DNA of 64,000 nt from Ruegeria sp. TM1040 (GTDB lineage: Bacteria > Pseudomonadota > Alphaproteobacteria > Rhodobacterales > Rhodobacteraceae): NCBI RefSeq assembly GCF_000014065.1, contig NC_008042.1:66974-130973 (forward strand), in the 5' to 3' direction. Under the pieces are notes generated by a model. It ran no database searches and had not been told where the DNA came from. It worked only from the letters and a program-made list of their open reading frames with translations. Of the stretch, positions 17,470 to 26,619 are shown in pieces (the stretch's first letter is position 1; each line of letters opens with the position of its first letter). The position numbers and the translations under genes were made by a program.

Positions 17470-19005
17470 CTACGCTATTTGAAGGGCCTTGAGCACGGGC
17501 AGAGCTTTCGTCTCAAACTCTTCGGCCTGCGTTGTGAGTTCTGCGAGGTTCTCTTCCGGCGTCTGAAGCGTCTTCCCTCCTTTGACAAGGCTTTGGCCTT
17601 GCGCAGCCAACACCTGCCATACCCACTTCGCCCAATCCTCAGGGATTTTCTGGCCGTTCTGCTTGGCCAGCAAAAAGAGCTGTTGGAACCGGGGAACCGT
17701 AATAGCTCCGCCAGTCAGTGGAGACGTAAGGTACCGAAGATCATTGCTGCTACGGGCCTTCAGCATAAGCTTAGTGTTCAAGCGCTGCACCTGCTTCTTA
17801 CGCTTAGATGAGGCTTCCGCATCGGACGCGGGCGCGACAGACCCTGCACCTATCAACAGAGTGATCGCTTGGAGAAGCTGTGCAAAGTTCACGCCCTCTG
17901 AGGCCACAGCCGCTTCAATCTGCCCCAGGCTATGAGGCTTTTGATCACCCAACACTTTCAAGATGGGTTGGTAGATTGCATCCTGCAGGGTGGCTTTTAA
18001 TAGCGTGCCCGTCACTTCCAATGGCACATCCTCCACTGCAACTGTCAAAATGACGCGGCATTCGCGCAGAGCTTCAGAACGATCTAAAGCCGTGAGTTGA
18101 CGCGCGCCCCGCACCCAGTAGTCCTTCCGAAACTGTTGATTAACCAAAAAGTCACGCACAGTCTGTCGAAATAGCGGGTCAGGGATGCCCGCTAGATGGT
18201 CCTGCTGCTCTTGTGTCAGGTTGATCAGATCAACGGCATCAAGGTAGTTGGCAGAACAGGCAAACTCCAGCTTGGCGGGTTCCAACCACCGAGCCATGTC
18301 TGCGAAGTACATCGGCAACCAATCTTGGTTAAAGTACTCATGGGCAAGATAATGTCGATCTTGCTCTTTGAGCTTGTCAAATCGCTCTTTGGCTCCAACA
18401 ACTGCCTTGGTGTATCTAGCGTCAAGGTCGAACATATGAGCGCCAAACTCTATCGCACCGTTGATCTGGCTTACGATCCCCTGACCATTGGTGCCAAAGC
18501 GCGCGGCATGCTCCGTCATGAGATGGCGCATAGGAGCAAACCCCGCCCATCCCGGTAGGGTGTTGTAGCTGATGTAGAGAACACCGCCGACCTTCAGCTT
18601 GCGGCGTAAGAAGTCCACAATCACGGCGCGGTTCTCGTCTGAGATCCAGCTCCAGATGCCGTGCAGGGCAATGAAGTCGAACTCGGGCAGGTCTTCTCGT
18701 GCGCAGAACTCATCAAAGGCTTGATCAAAGAGCTGGGCACCGTTCCCACAATCCGTGGCCAGCTCTTGCGCAAAGCCCGCCTGAGAAGGATTGAAATCCG
18801 TACCATGCCACGTAGTAACCGATGCCGCAGCGTGGATGTTCGTTGAAAGCCCCTGCCCAAAGCCAAGCTCACAGGCCGCTCCAACCCTCGGCGGAGCAAG
18901 ACCTGCGTTGAGGAACGCCAGCTGAATGCGCACCGGGTTCAGTTCCGTGTAATACCCGTAAGTATAACCTATATCCGCGACATACCCTGCTGTCCAATCG
19001 CTCAT
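17470..19005 (-). CDS. SAM-dependent methyltransferase with C-terminal methyltransferase regulatory domain
   Basis: This 511-residue protein has a class I methyltransferase domain (residues 10-200) with the SAM-binding motif ACELGFGQGLSTN at 44-56 and FIALHGIWSWI as motif II/post region. The middle (about 210-330) resembles the methyltransferase regulatory domain family, and a further helical C-terminal region (380-511) follows. It is transcribed in the same direction as, and just after, the surface-layer-like gene, separated from it by a strong terminator, and is followed by DUF6447. Methylation of the surface protein or its glycan is a plausible but unproven role. Confidence 0.85.
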   Translation of the reverse strand: MSDWTAGYVADIGYTYGYYTELNPVRIQLAFLNAGLAPPRVGAACELGFGQGLSTNIHAAASVTTWHGTDFNPSQAGFAQELATDCGNGAQLFDQAFDEFCAREDLPEFDFIALHGIWSWISDENRAVIVDFLRRKLKVGGVLYISYNTLPGWAGFAPMRHLMTEHAARFGTNGQGIVSQINGAIEFGAHMFDLDARYTKAVVGAKERFDKLKEQDRHYLAHEYFNQDWLPMYFADMARWLEPAKLEFACSANYLDAVDLINLTQEQQDHLAGIPDPLFRQTVRDFLVNQQFRKDYWVRGARQLTALDRSEALRECRVILTVAVEDVPLEVTGTLLKATLQDAIYQPILKVLGDQKPHSLGQIEAAVASEGVNFAQLLQAITLLIGAGSVAPASDAEASSKRKKQVQRLNTKLMLKARSSNDLRYLTSPLTGGAITVPRFQQLFLLAKQNGQKIPEDWAKWVWQVLAAQGQSLVKGGKTLQTPEENLAELTTQAEEFETKALPVLKALQIA

Positions 19006-19024
19006 CTTTTTGTCCTCAAGCTTT

Positions 19025-19052
19025 AAAAAACCTGCCCCCTTTCGAGGGCAGG
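19025..19052 (-). terminator. rho-independent terminator after the surface-layer-like gene
   Basis: On the minus strand a 7-bp perfect stem (CCTGCCC/GGGCAGG, loop of 8) is followed immediately by six T residues. It sits 45 nt after the stop of the gene at 19097 and just upstream of the methyltransferase start, so it ends or attenuates the surface-protein transcript, as is common for very highly expressed surface-layer genes. Confidence 0.85.
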
Positions 19053-19096
19053 TCCACTGTAGTCAAGCTCTATCGTTGTATAAACGATATTGGCTA

Positions 19097-22000
19097 TTAC
19101 GCGATATCAAACGTACCATTAGTAGCGTTGAACGTCGCAGCGGACAGATCAACGAGACCAGTAATACCGATGATACCGTCTTCTGCAGCATTATAAGTTA
19201 CAGACGCGTCCGTACCTTCATTCACAATGAAGGTATTCCCGCCAAACTGGAACCAAGAAGCTGCGTCGTCCTGTGCTGCCGTCGCCACAATCGCAGCATC
19301 CAGATATTGAGCAAAGGTGGCGTTCGCAGCAAGCACAACTTTCGACGAATTGAATGCCGTTGCATCTGTATCAATCGTATCGCCAGACGAGAGGTCTGTG
19401 ATTGTCGAATACTTCGTTGCATCAACTGCGCCACTCATTACGAAGGTATCGTTACCTTCACCACCCGTCAGCGTGGTCAGTGTCGCTGCGGTCAGTTTGT
19501 CGTTACCAGCACCACCGAGCAAGACATCGCTATCCCCGGCCGCAGTCAGGTTATCGTTACCCGAACCACCAGTGACGGTAGTCGTGCCGTCATTTGCTGT
19601 ATATGTGACGGCACCCGTTGCAGTGGAAGCATTTACCGCAGTAAGAGCAGTCGCAGTATTTACGGTAAGATCCAAGTCAGCCGAACCCGACACATTGACC
19701 GTAGTTGCAGCACCGGCATCAACGGTAAGGGTTTGAACCGAGTTGTTATCATCCTTCCCATCACCAATAGCCGCACCGAACGCATCGGTCGCTCCTGTTG
19801 TGTCAACAACCTTATCAACTGCGTTGATGTTGATTGTTTCGACGTTTGCAGCAGTAACAGTACCCAACGCCAAGTTACCATCGCTGTTCGAAGCGATATT
19901 CAGAACATCTGTTTTATTGGTAGCTGCGTCTTTCACCCCAACCGTAAACAAGCCTTCACCTGTTATGTTGAGCGTGAGGCCAGAAGCCGCATTAGTGAGG
20001 GCGAGAATGTCTTCGTCACCATCTACAGCACCTGCTGATGTTACCTCAGTAAAGGCGAGGTTTGCGAGGTTGACAGTTTCAGTGTCGGCACCAGCTGTGG
20101 CGTCAGCCACGGCTCCAATAGACAACTTCTCAAAGTTAGTTGCTTTGAAACCTGCAGTTGCTGATGCAGTTTCTGCGTCATCAGCTGCCATCACCAGCGT
20201 ATCTGTTCCTGCGCCCGCGTCGACCGAACCACCAGTACCGAGCGTGCTTACAGTGATCACGTCGTCGCCATCACCACCTGTGCTTGCTTTGGTCGCGGCG
20301 GCTGTCACGGTGAACGTATCTGCACCCGAACCACCGGTGTAAACACCAGCAGCTGTCAGCGCGACACCAGAAGCATCGACATCACCAGTCGCGCCCGAGG
20401 CATCAACTTCAGCCAAGACAGACGCAACATCATCACCATCCAGAGTCACTTTACCTGCACCAGTCACAACCATCTTGGTTGCTTTGTCAAAAGACGAACC
20501 GGTCAGGTCCATGTCCACCGCTGCATTCACAGTGACTGTGGTTGCAGCATCTGCAGTCACTTCCGCATCAGACTTTGTGCCGGTGGCGTTGATGGTCAGA
20601 CCAGTAACAGTCGCTGCATTGCCATCAAGGCTGACTTTAGCATCGTTACCAGCAACAGCATCCAAGTTCAGGGTAATGGCACCTGTAGACGCCGTCGTCA
20701 CTACGATATCTTCGTCAGCGTTTTTCAGCGTCAGAGTTTCCAATGCGTCCGATTTGACAGTTGACCCATCTTCATAAGCGTCGATTGTAACCGTTTTCAG
20801 AACGTCATCGCCTGTGATGTTGCCATCGATAGTGACTTTACCAGCGATAACGCCTAGGCGCCCCGTTTCAGCAGCCGTCGCAGCTGTTCCGGCCGCAAGT
20901 GTCGCAGCTGTAGCTGTACCAGTACCCCCGTTCGCGACAACCAGGGCGGTCGGGCCAGCAGCTTCGTTACTGAATGTTACAGATGCTGAAGTATCATCTG
21001 CGTTAACATCTGTTACAGCACCCGAGGTCCAACCTTGATCGATCGTACCGCCGTTGGTGTATACACCATTGACAACCGGTGCAGAACCTTCAGTAGCATT
21101 CTTTGCAAGGTTCGCAAAAGCTGTTGCAACTTCGGTTGCGGTCAGCGCTTTCGAGGCTGTAAAGACGAGAGTATCACCTGTGTCGAATGTCAGAGTGATC
21201 ACATCATTTGCTGCAGCATTTGTGAACGTCAGCTTTTGAGTCGAGGCTTTCGCAGCGACAGCCACTACTGCGGCATTCTTAGAAACGTTTGCAGCTTGGT
21301 TGACTGTTACTTCAGTTGTTGATGCGCCACCAGTGACGCTTACATCACCTTGGGTCAAAGTAGCGCCTTTTGTATCGGCAGCAGCTTTGGACGTGTCAGC
21401 AGTTGAGGTAATGGTAACGCTAGAGCCGCCAACAGTTGTAATGGCGCTAGATGTCACATCTTTACCTGCTGTTGCAGCATGCGCAGATGTAATCGAAACA
21501 GCACCAGAGGGCTGATCGGTTGTGGTCGCACCACCGACTTTAATGTTGTTAGCAGATGAGCCGGTTGCATTGACCGTAACGGTTGTCCCACCGTTAACTT
21601 CGATCGCTGCGTTGCCAACTTTAGTGTCTGTAACCGTAACGGCGCCAGTAACAGCAGTCGCACCACCGACTGTGATATTTGCCCCATCGTTAGCGTCGGT
21701 GATGGTGATGTCTTTACCGCCATCAACCGCAATTGCGCCAGTTACGCCAGATACGCCTACGTTTGTTGCAGCGTTCACATCAGCATCAACGGACGTTGCT
21801 TGTGTGATATTTACACTAGTGAAGGCCGTTCCGGATGTATCCGCCTTGGCTTGCCCCACGCTCCGAATAGACAACTCTTCTACGTTGCTTACATTGAGAA
21901 GCGCAGCTGCCAAGGATTGCCCACCGGTCGCATCAACTAGCTCAAGCGTGTCGGTGCCAGCCCCGCCATCAACGACGTCAGCAGCAGAGAGAGTGGCGCC

Positions 22001-22662
22001 GGCGCCCACAACAGCCTTAATCGTGTCTTGATTGACAGTCCCAGTAATGTTGTCCACGCCCGTGGTGAGCGAGAGTGTATCACCAGCGCCGGCAACACCG
22101 CTAAGATATGCATCTGTCGCGGCTTGAGCAGCGGTAACAGTTGCAGCGTCGTCGGTTACGCCAGCTAGAGCGTTCTTGGCCGCACTGCCAGACGCACCAT
22201 TCAAATCGAAGGTGAAGCCAGGTGTGTTACCTGCGTCCGTCGCAAAATCCAAGCCAACAGCATTTTTATTGGTAAGAATTGTTGAATCAGGCGCAGTTGT
22301 CGCGCCCTTGATAATTGCATCAATCGCATCAGCGGCACTCACCGCGCCGGAAGATAGCTGCCCTTCCCAAAAGGCCAAACCGTCTGCATCAGGTGCGCGA
22401 TTAAACAGATTTGCATAAACAGACGTGATGAATGACGTGGGGGATGAAACGTCCGGAGTCGTCAGGAACGGATACAGGCTTTTTGCTTCTACAGGCTTTT
22501 TGCTTCGGGAGAAGCTGCGAAGTCTGCTGCGATTGTGTTTGTGTCACGCCCTGCCTCAACCTGATCGATCCAGAACTGCAGGCCTGCAGGATCTGGAGCA
22601 CGGTTGAAATATCCGACATAGAGCGAGACGAGGAAATCTCTGTCTTCAGCACTGATTGCCAT
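19097..22662 (-). pseudogene. surface-layer-like RTX protein with N-terminal DUF4214, frame disrupted by a 17-bp tandem duplication
   Basis: The intended start is ATG 22662: a DUF4214 segment begins there (FLVSLYVGYFNRAPDPAGLQFW), runs to AASPEAKSL and hits TAG. The cause is an exact second copy of a 17-nt unit. Without it the frame continues LYPFLTTPD... into ...NLFNRAPDADGLAFWEGQ and on to 19097, about 1182 residues. The body is Ala/Thr/Val/Asp-rich with hundreds of residues of short beta-strand repeats and almost no Cys, Trp or Lys clusters, like Caulobacter-type S-layer proteins. Near the C-terminus are RTX nonapeptides (GGSGNDNL, GGAGNDKL, GGEGNDTF) and a bluetail-like end (TITDLSSGDTID ... 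FQFGGNTFIVNE). There is no Sec signal, so type I export is expected. The remaining long frame begins only at a TTG (22378). It is either a phase-off allele or a recent lesion; a sequencing or assembly artefact must be excluded. Confidence 0.85.
22473..22506. repeat. exact 17-bp tandem duplication inside the surface-protein gene
   Basis: The unit TACAGGCTTTTTGCTTC (plus strand) occurs at 22473-22489 and again at 22490-22506 with no mismatch. As 17 is not a multiple of 3 it shifts the frame and creates an immediate TAG on the coding (minus) strand. One unit less restores the frame across codons up to 22378 and beyond. Confidence 0.97.
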
Positions 22663-22941
22663 GGTCTATTTTCCTATACTCATTTCATAAAACAGGAAAC
22701 AGCACAGCATGCCCCCCCCTGTCGCCATGCAGCCCACGCCTTTAAGCCTCCACACTGCGAGCACTGGGGTCGCAAGGGGAGAATGAGGGCGTGATGTGCC
22801 GCTGGTGACCTTGTACACATCTCGCACTCTCCGATCAAGTGCATGTACAGTAATTTGCATACCCGCGACAGTTAGGGGCAAAGATGCCACAAGGCGCGTT
22901 CTCTTTTGCGACTAAGCACATGAATGATCTGAGGGCCTTAG

Positions 22942-23023
22942 CTGTATAGCAACCTCAATACTGCACCTTGATTCTGCGGGCGACAACTGTATGATTGGCG
23001 GACTAGTGTTCCATAACTGTATG
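22942..23023 (+). promoter_or_regulatory. repeated CTGTAT sites upstream of the XRE regulator
   Basis: AACTGTATG occurs at 22985-22993 and 23015-23023, and a related AGCTGTATAG near 22940-22949. The spacing of the two exact copies is 30 nt. They sit in the divergent region between the surface-protein gene and the XRE gene (ATG at 23055), where an autoregulator would bind. No footprint can be inferred beyond the repeat itself. The rest of 22663-23054 shows no gene. Confidence 0.35.
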
Positions 23024-23054
23024 CTACTTGCATCATCGAAATTAGGTTAGACTT

Positions 23055-23357
23055 ATGCTTCTAAAACAAGGCATCCACACCTCTGATGCTGCGCGCGACG
23101 CCCGATCAGATATGGGGCTTTGGTTGAAGTCGTTGCGAGAACAACAAGGGATGTCCCAGAGGGATCTGGCGAATGCGCTAAATCTCGATTATTACACCTT
23201 CATCTCTCAATTGGAGAATGGACGCGGCCGCATCCCACCAGCGAGATATCGTGATTGGGCGGCGGCGTTGCAGGTGGAGCCTAAGAGCTTCGTGAAGAAG
23301 CTTCTGTCTTATAATGAGCCCCTTACATACGAAATTTTGTTTGGTGATGCTGTCTAA
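23055..23357 (+). CDS. XRE-family HTH regulator
   Basis: This 100-residue Cro/C1-type DNA-binding protein has its HTH at about residues 25-80 (WLKSLREQQGMSQRDLANAL, recognition helix DYYTFISQLENGRGRIP). It ends with a short helical extension. It lies divergently from the surface-layer-like gene and 75 nt upstream of the 564-residue gene. Control of one or both is the natural reading. The CTGTAT repeats just upstream may be its operators. Confidence 0.9.
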   Translation: MLLKQGIHTSDAARDARSDMGLWLKSLREQQGMSQRDLANALNLDYYTFISQLENGRGRIPPARYRDWAAALQVEPKSFVKKLLSYNEPLTYEILFGDAV

Positions 23358-23432
23358 CTGAAATACCTTGCCGTGTCAGCATGATCGCTTGATCTTTGCA
23401 GCCTTCTAGCAACGTCTAAGTAAGCGTAACCT

Positions 23433-25127
23433 ATGAACAATGTTCTTCCGTTTGGAAAAAAAACGCATTCCTCGCTTAGTGAGAACACTCAAGACGTATT
23501 AGACCTGAGCACACTGACGGATGGCGCGGCGGATTTCTCCACCGGAATGGTTGACCGGTCATCAGGGGGCCTCTCACACCTCCCTAACCAAACTGCAGTC
23601 ACACCCGATTGGGCCAATCAAGAAATTGCTAGCTTCATGCGAGCACATCGGTTGCTTGCCATTGCGGGTCTCTCCTTGGAAACAGAGCGCGGAGTGACCG
23701 ACGAAGGTGACCCTTGGTTTGTTTTCGTAAATCAAGATGGAGACGTATTCGCGCATTTCGCGCGCATCGGCGAAGTCTACATCCTCGACAGTATTATTCA
23801 GCAGGAAATTACAAAAGCCAGAAGCTTGGATGAACTGATTTCAGCCTTTGCAGAAACCACTACACCGGTGGACAGTGTAGACCACGCTTCAACATCTGCC
23901 ACAGTTGTTCCCTTCATCGCCTTGCGAGAATCAAAAGTACGTCTACACCCAGGCGCAACCTTGGCCGCTCTTATCTGGACAATCTATATCCAGTCAGGAG
24001 AACTTGCGGTCCCATCATTTAGTGCTGCGCTGGATGTGACTGCAACGTCAAAGGCCGATGAAGTGACCACGCTACCCTCTCAAACCCGGGCCTCCCCCTC
24101 GGAAGAGTTGGCTACGAGTACATCTGAAGATAATTCAGCAGATCTCAAAAGTACTGAAAAGGATACACACACTCAAACGCCCTCAAGCGCTCAAGTGGCA
24201 GCGACATTTACTACCGTGCAGACGGTTGGAATGGGATTGAGCGCTATAGCCATCTCGAATGGCATGTACTTTTGGGTTTCAGGTGAGACCTTGCTCGAAC
24301 AAGCGACACTGGCATCTCAGCTAGTCGCCGAAGTAATCAAAGATATATCTGATGAAGAAACTGAGCAGCTTGCCGATCTGTCGGAGCTAGATAGCGTATT
24401 ATCCACAGTTCGCGCAGCGATAGAGGACAGTTCAGAGGCAATGGCTTTGGCTCAATCGCCAATACGAGATATTCCTACTGTCGACTTGGCATCCATGCCG
24501 GCTATCGTTGCTAACGCTGTTGAAAATGGAAAAGTTGGGAACGCAATCAAAGCTAAAGACGTTCAAGGCGACGTAGCTTTTTCTGAAGAGATGGATGGTG
24601 AGCTCATCAAGTTCCGGGATATTCAGGCGAACCGCCCGGAGGAAATAGAGACATCTCAGATTCGCTCTACACCAGTAGACATTGAGAAAAAATATATTTT
24701 ACAAGAGCTTGACGAGGTTGAGCACTTCTCGCTTACGTCCGACGCTTTTAGCAATATAGCTACCCAGCTTTCTGACCTACCATTCTTCACGCAAATGCTC
24801 AGCGGCTCATTCCAAGCGGTCGTTGCCAGTGAGGGTTCTCAAACTGTGCCCGCGTCAAGGCCCGACACCCTCAATGATGCCTCCGAGACGGCACCACGCT
24901 TCTCGATCTTTAACGATGATGCGCACAATTTTATTGTATTCTTGATGAGTAAAGGGGATGAGACCAAACGGTCTGACTACGATAACGAAGTTGTACTCTT
25001 TGACTTTGATGCAATCGATAGTCAAACAGACGCGATCTATGCTCGTAGCTGGTCCTTCGAAGATGGATCTGTGATTTCTGCTGTAGGTTTAAAAAGCGAC
25101 TTTGCTGCTTTTGATCTTGTGATCTAA
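23433..25127 (+). CDS. hypothetical protein of the surface-protein locus
   Basis: This 564-residue protein is of a family I cannot name. Residues 60-145 form a compact conserved-looking domain (WANQEIASFMRAHRLLAIAG, DPWFVFVNQDGDVFAHFARI, EVYILDSIIQQEI). Residues 165-200 include a hydrophobic stretch (LAALIWTIYIQSG). Residues 200-250 are a Ser/Thr/Glu-rich linker, and a second hydrophobic stretch (MGLSAIAISNGMYFWVSG) is near 272-290. The rest is acidic and helical. No signal peptide is present. It could be a membrane-associated regulator or export accessory of the divergent surface-protein gene; this rests only on position and on the XRE gene upstream. Confidence 0.75.
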   Translation: MNNVLPFGKKTHSSLSENTQDVLDLSTLTDGAADFSTGMVDRSSGGLSHLPNQTAVTPDWANQEIASFMRAHRLLAIAGLSLETERGVTDEGDPWFVFVNQDGDVFAHFARIGEVYILDSIIQQEITKARSLDELISAFAETTTPVDSVDHASTSATVVPFIALRESKVRLHPGATLAALIWTIYIQSGELAVPSFSAALDVTATSKADEVTTLPSQTRASPSEELATSTSEDNSADLKSTEKDTHTQTPSSAQVAATFTTVQTVGMGLSAIAISNGMYFWVSGETLLEQATLASQLVAEVIKDISDEETEQLADLSELDSVLSTVRAAIEDSSEAMALAQSPIRDIPTVDLASMPAIVANAVENGKVGNAIKAKDVQGDVAFSEEMDGELIKFRDIQANRPEEIETSQIRSTPVDIEKKYILQELDEVEHFSLTSDAFSNIATQLSDLPFFTQMLSGSFQAVVASEGSQTVPASRPDTLNDASETAPRFSIFNDDAHNFIVFLMSKGDETKRSDYDNEVVLFDFDAIDSQTDAIYARSWSFEDGSVISAVGLKSDFAAFDLVI

Positions 25128-25184
25128 CGCAAAAATAGTGCCGAACACATACTGCTTAACCAGTAAGCATGCACCGACTGACCC

Positions 25185-25310
25185 AGCCAAACCACTCTTG
25201 GGCAAAGGGGCAGTTAAGCGACATGACTACGATAGCCATGGCTGCCTCAGAACGCACTTAGCGAGCTTCATAGAGACCTGCAACTTCACCCGCTGGCTAG
25301 CGTCTTGAGG
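25185..25310 (+). mobile_element. IS481-type transposase C-terminal remnant
   Basis: In the frame through 25209 the translation reads AVKRHDYDSHGCLRTHLAS, then FIETCNFTRWLASL. This is the conserved C-terminal signature (F/Y-H-Y-D-N-H-x-x-L-R-x-H-L, N-F-x-R-R-L) of IS481-related transposases. It then stops at about 25306. Nothing else of the element remains. Confidence 0.55.
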
Positions 25311-25335
25311 TACATAGCGATCAGAGCTAACAGCT

Positions 25336-26619
25336 TCATCGTTGATCCAGTGTTCTACATTTCGGAAATGAACATCTAGAACCTAGCAAGCTGTGTGCTG
25401 CGTCTTGAGAGAAGTTTTGAGCTACCTTTTTAATGGCAGCAGCATAGCGAGCTGGGTTATGTATTTGCTCCAGACGCTCCCGCCCAGCTAGAGCTTTACG
25501 GTTTCCGCGAGACGGATCTGCATACAAGCTGCGAACTATAGATTTAAGCTCCTCAGCTTCCCGATCAGGATTAATCTTAAAAACTGTTTCGTCGGGTAGG
25601 TCCGCATACCATCCTAAGTTGGTTACTACGGAGGCAGCACAAGCGTTCCAAATACGCAACTGGCTGCCAGAGGCCTCTCCCATGGTTGGTGATCTTAGAT
25701 TAAACACCAAGTGAGCTTGCTGGAGTTTTTGATCGAGAAAACTTTCGTCCACAAAGCCGTGGAAGGTTACTCGAGCTTCAATTCCTAACTGATTGACCAA
25801 ATTGCGAAGGTACCCAGTATCCCATAGCTTTCCCATTACATCAAAACGGAAATCGACTTCATGTTTCAAAGAAGCCAAAGTTCTTAGAACACTCTCAAGT
25901 CGCCGATTAGGTCCGGTATAGCCAAATTGGACAAGGCGCAGAGGCCCTAATCCAGAACGATAAACCTCTGGCCGCCTCAAGGAGGGGCGAAACGGCAAGT
26001 CCAATAAATATGTAGGAGTGTCTGATACGGTATCTACGCTCTGCTGAGCAACGCGACTATGTGTTACAACTGAAACAGCATGCGTTAAGGCCAGCTCAAA
26101 CCCGGGATATGTACGAGCAAGAGCACCGGCTTCCATTTCATCCCCCAGAACGAGTTTGGCGGCCTCCACCCCCGCTTGGCCATGCGACCTCCTCATATTC
26201 TCAAGGTATACATCTTGATCTAGAAGACTGCGCTCCATCGCATCAAAACACAGCTCTTGGATAGCCATGTCATGCAACACTACAATCGTAGGTAAGCGCT
26301 GTATCATTCGCAAAAAGCCCGCGTGAAATGGCCAAGCATTTCCTATATTTACAAAGACCACCTCCGGTCCAGGCTCTGGTCCACGTCCAGCGCGGCCCGA
26401 AAGAGCGAAATCTCGGGGGCGAACTCTATCAGGATCCAAATGGCGGACCGGTGCAATATTATGTAGGTTCCAGTCCCATTCCGCTGCATCGGTCCATAAG
26501 ACAAGCTCAGCAACCTCAGCCAGCTCCGGCAAGATTCTGTGAGTATAATGTGCAATATCGGTTTCAGCCGGCGGGACTGGTGAAATCCAGTGGATGCGGA
26601 GCTTCGCGCTTTTAACCAT
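25336..26619 (-). CDS. GT4-family glycosyltransferase
   Basis: This 427-residue GT-B protein has an N-terminal half with LRIHWISPVPPAETDIAHYT and the PTIVVLHDM segment, and a donor half with LVQFGYTGPNRRLESVL, VTFHGFVDE and MGEASGSQLRIWNACA. It is the third gene of a tight minus-strand operon: its ATG shares one nt with the stop of the 803-residue bifunctional enzyme. It probably adds a sugar to the same glycan. The last about 25 residues are non-conserved in character. Confidence 0.88.
   Translation of the reverse strand: MVKSAKLRIHWISPVPPAETDIAHYTHRILPELAEVAELVLWTDAAEWDWNLHNIAPVRHLDPDRVRPRDFALSGRAGRGPEPGPEVVFVNIGNAWPFHAGFLRMIQRLPTIVVLHDMAIQELCFDAMERSLLDQDVYLENMRRSHGQAGVEAAKLVLGDEMEAGALARTYPGFELALTHAVSVVTHSRVAQQSVDTVSDTPTYLLDLPFRPSLRRPEVYRSGLGPLRLVQFGYTGPNRRLESVLRTLASLKHEVDFRFDVMGKLWDTGYLRNLVNQLGIEARVTFHGFVDESFLDQKLQQAHLVFNLRSPTMGEASGSQLRIWNACAASVVTNLGWYADLPDETVFKINPDREAEELKSIVRSLYADPSRGNRKALAGRERLEQIHNPARYAAAIKKVAQNFSQDAAHSLLGSRCSFPKCRTLDQR

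Noticed and set aside
19097..22378. Treating the surface protein as simply starting at TTG 22378
   Set aside because: The DUF4214 segment continues upstream in frame once the 17-bp duplication is removed, so this would be a truncated domain without a ribosome site.
19010..22418. Several plus-strand frames rich in Ser/Val/Pro
   Set aside because: They are antisense to the repetitive surface-layer-like gene and mirror its composition.
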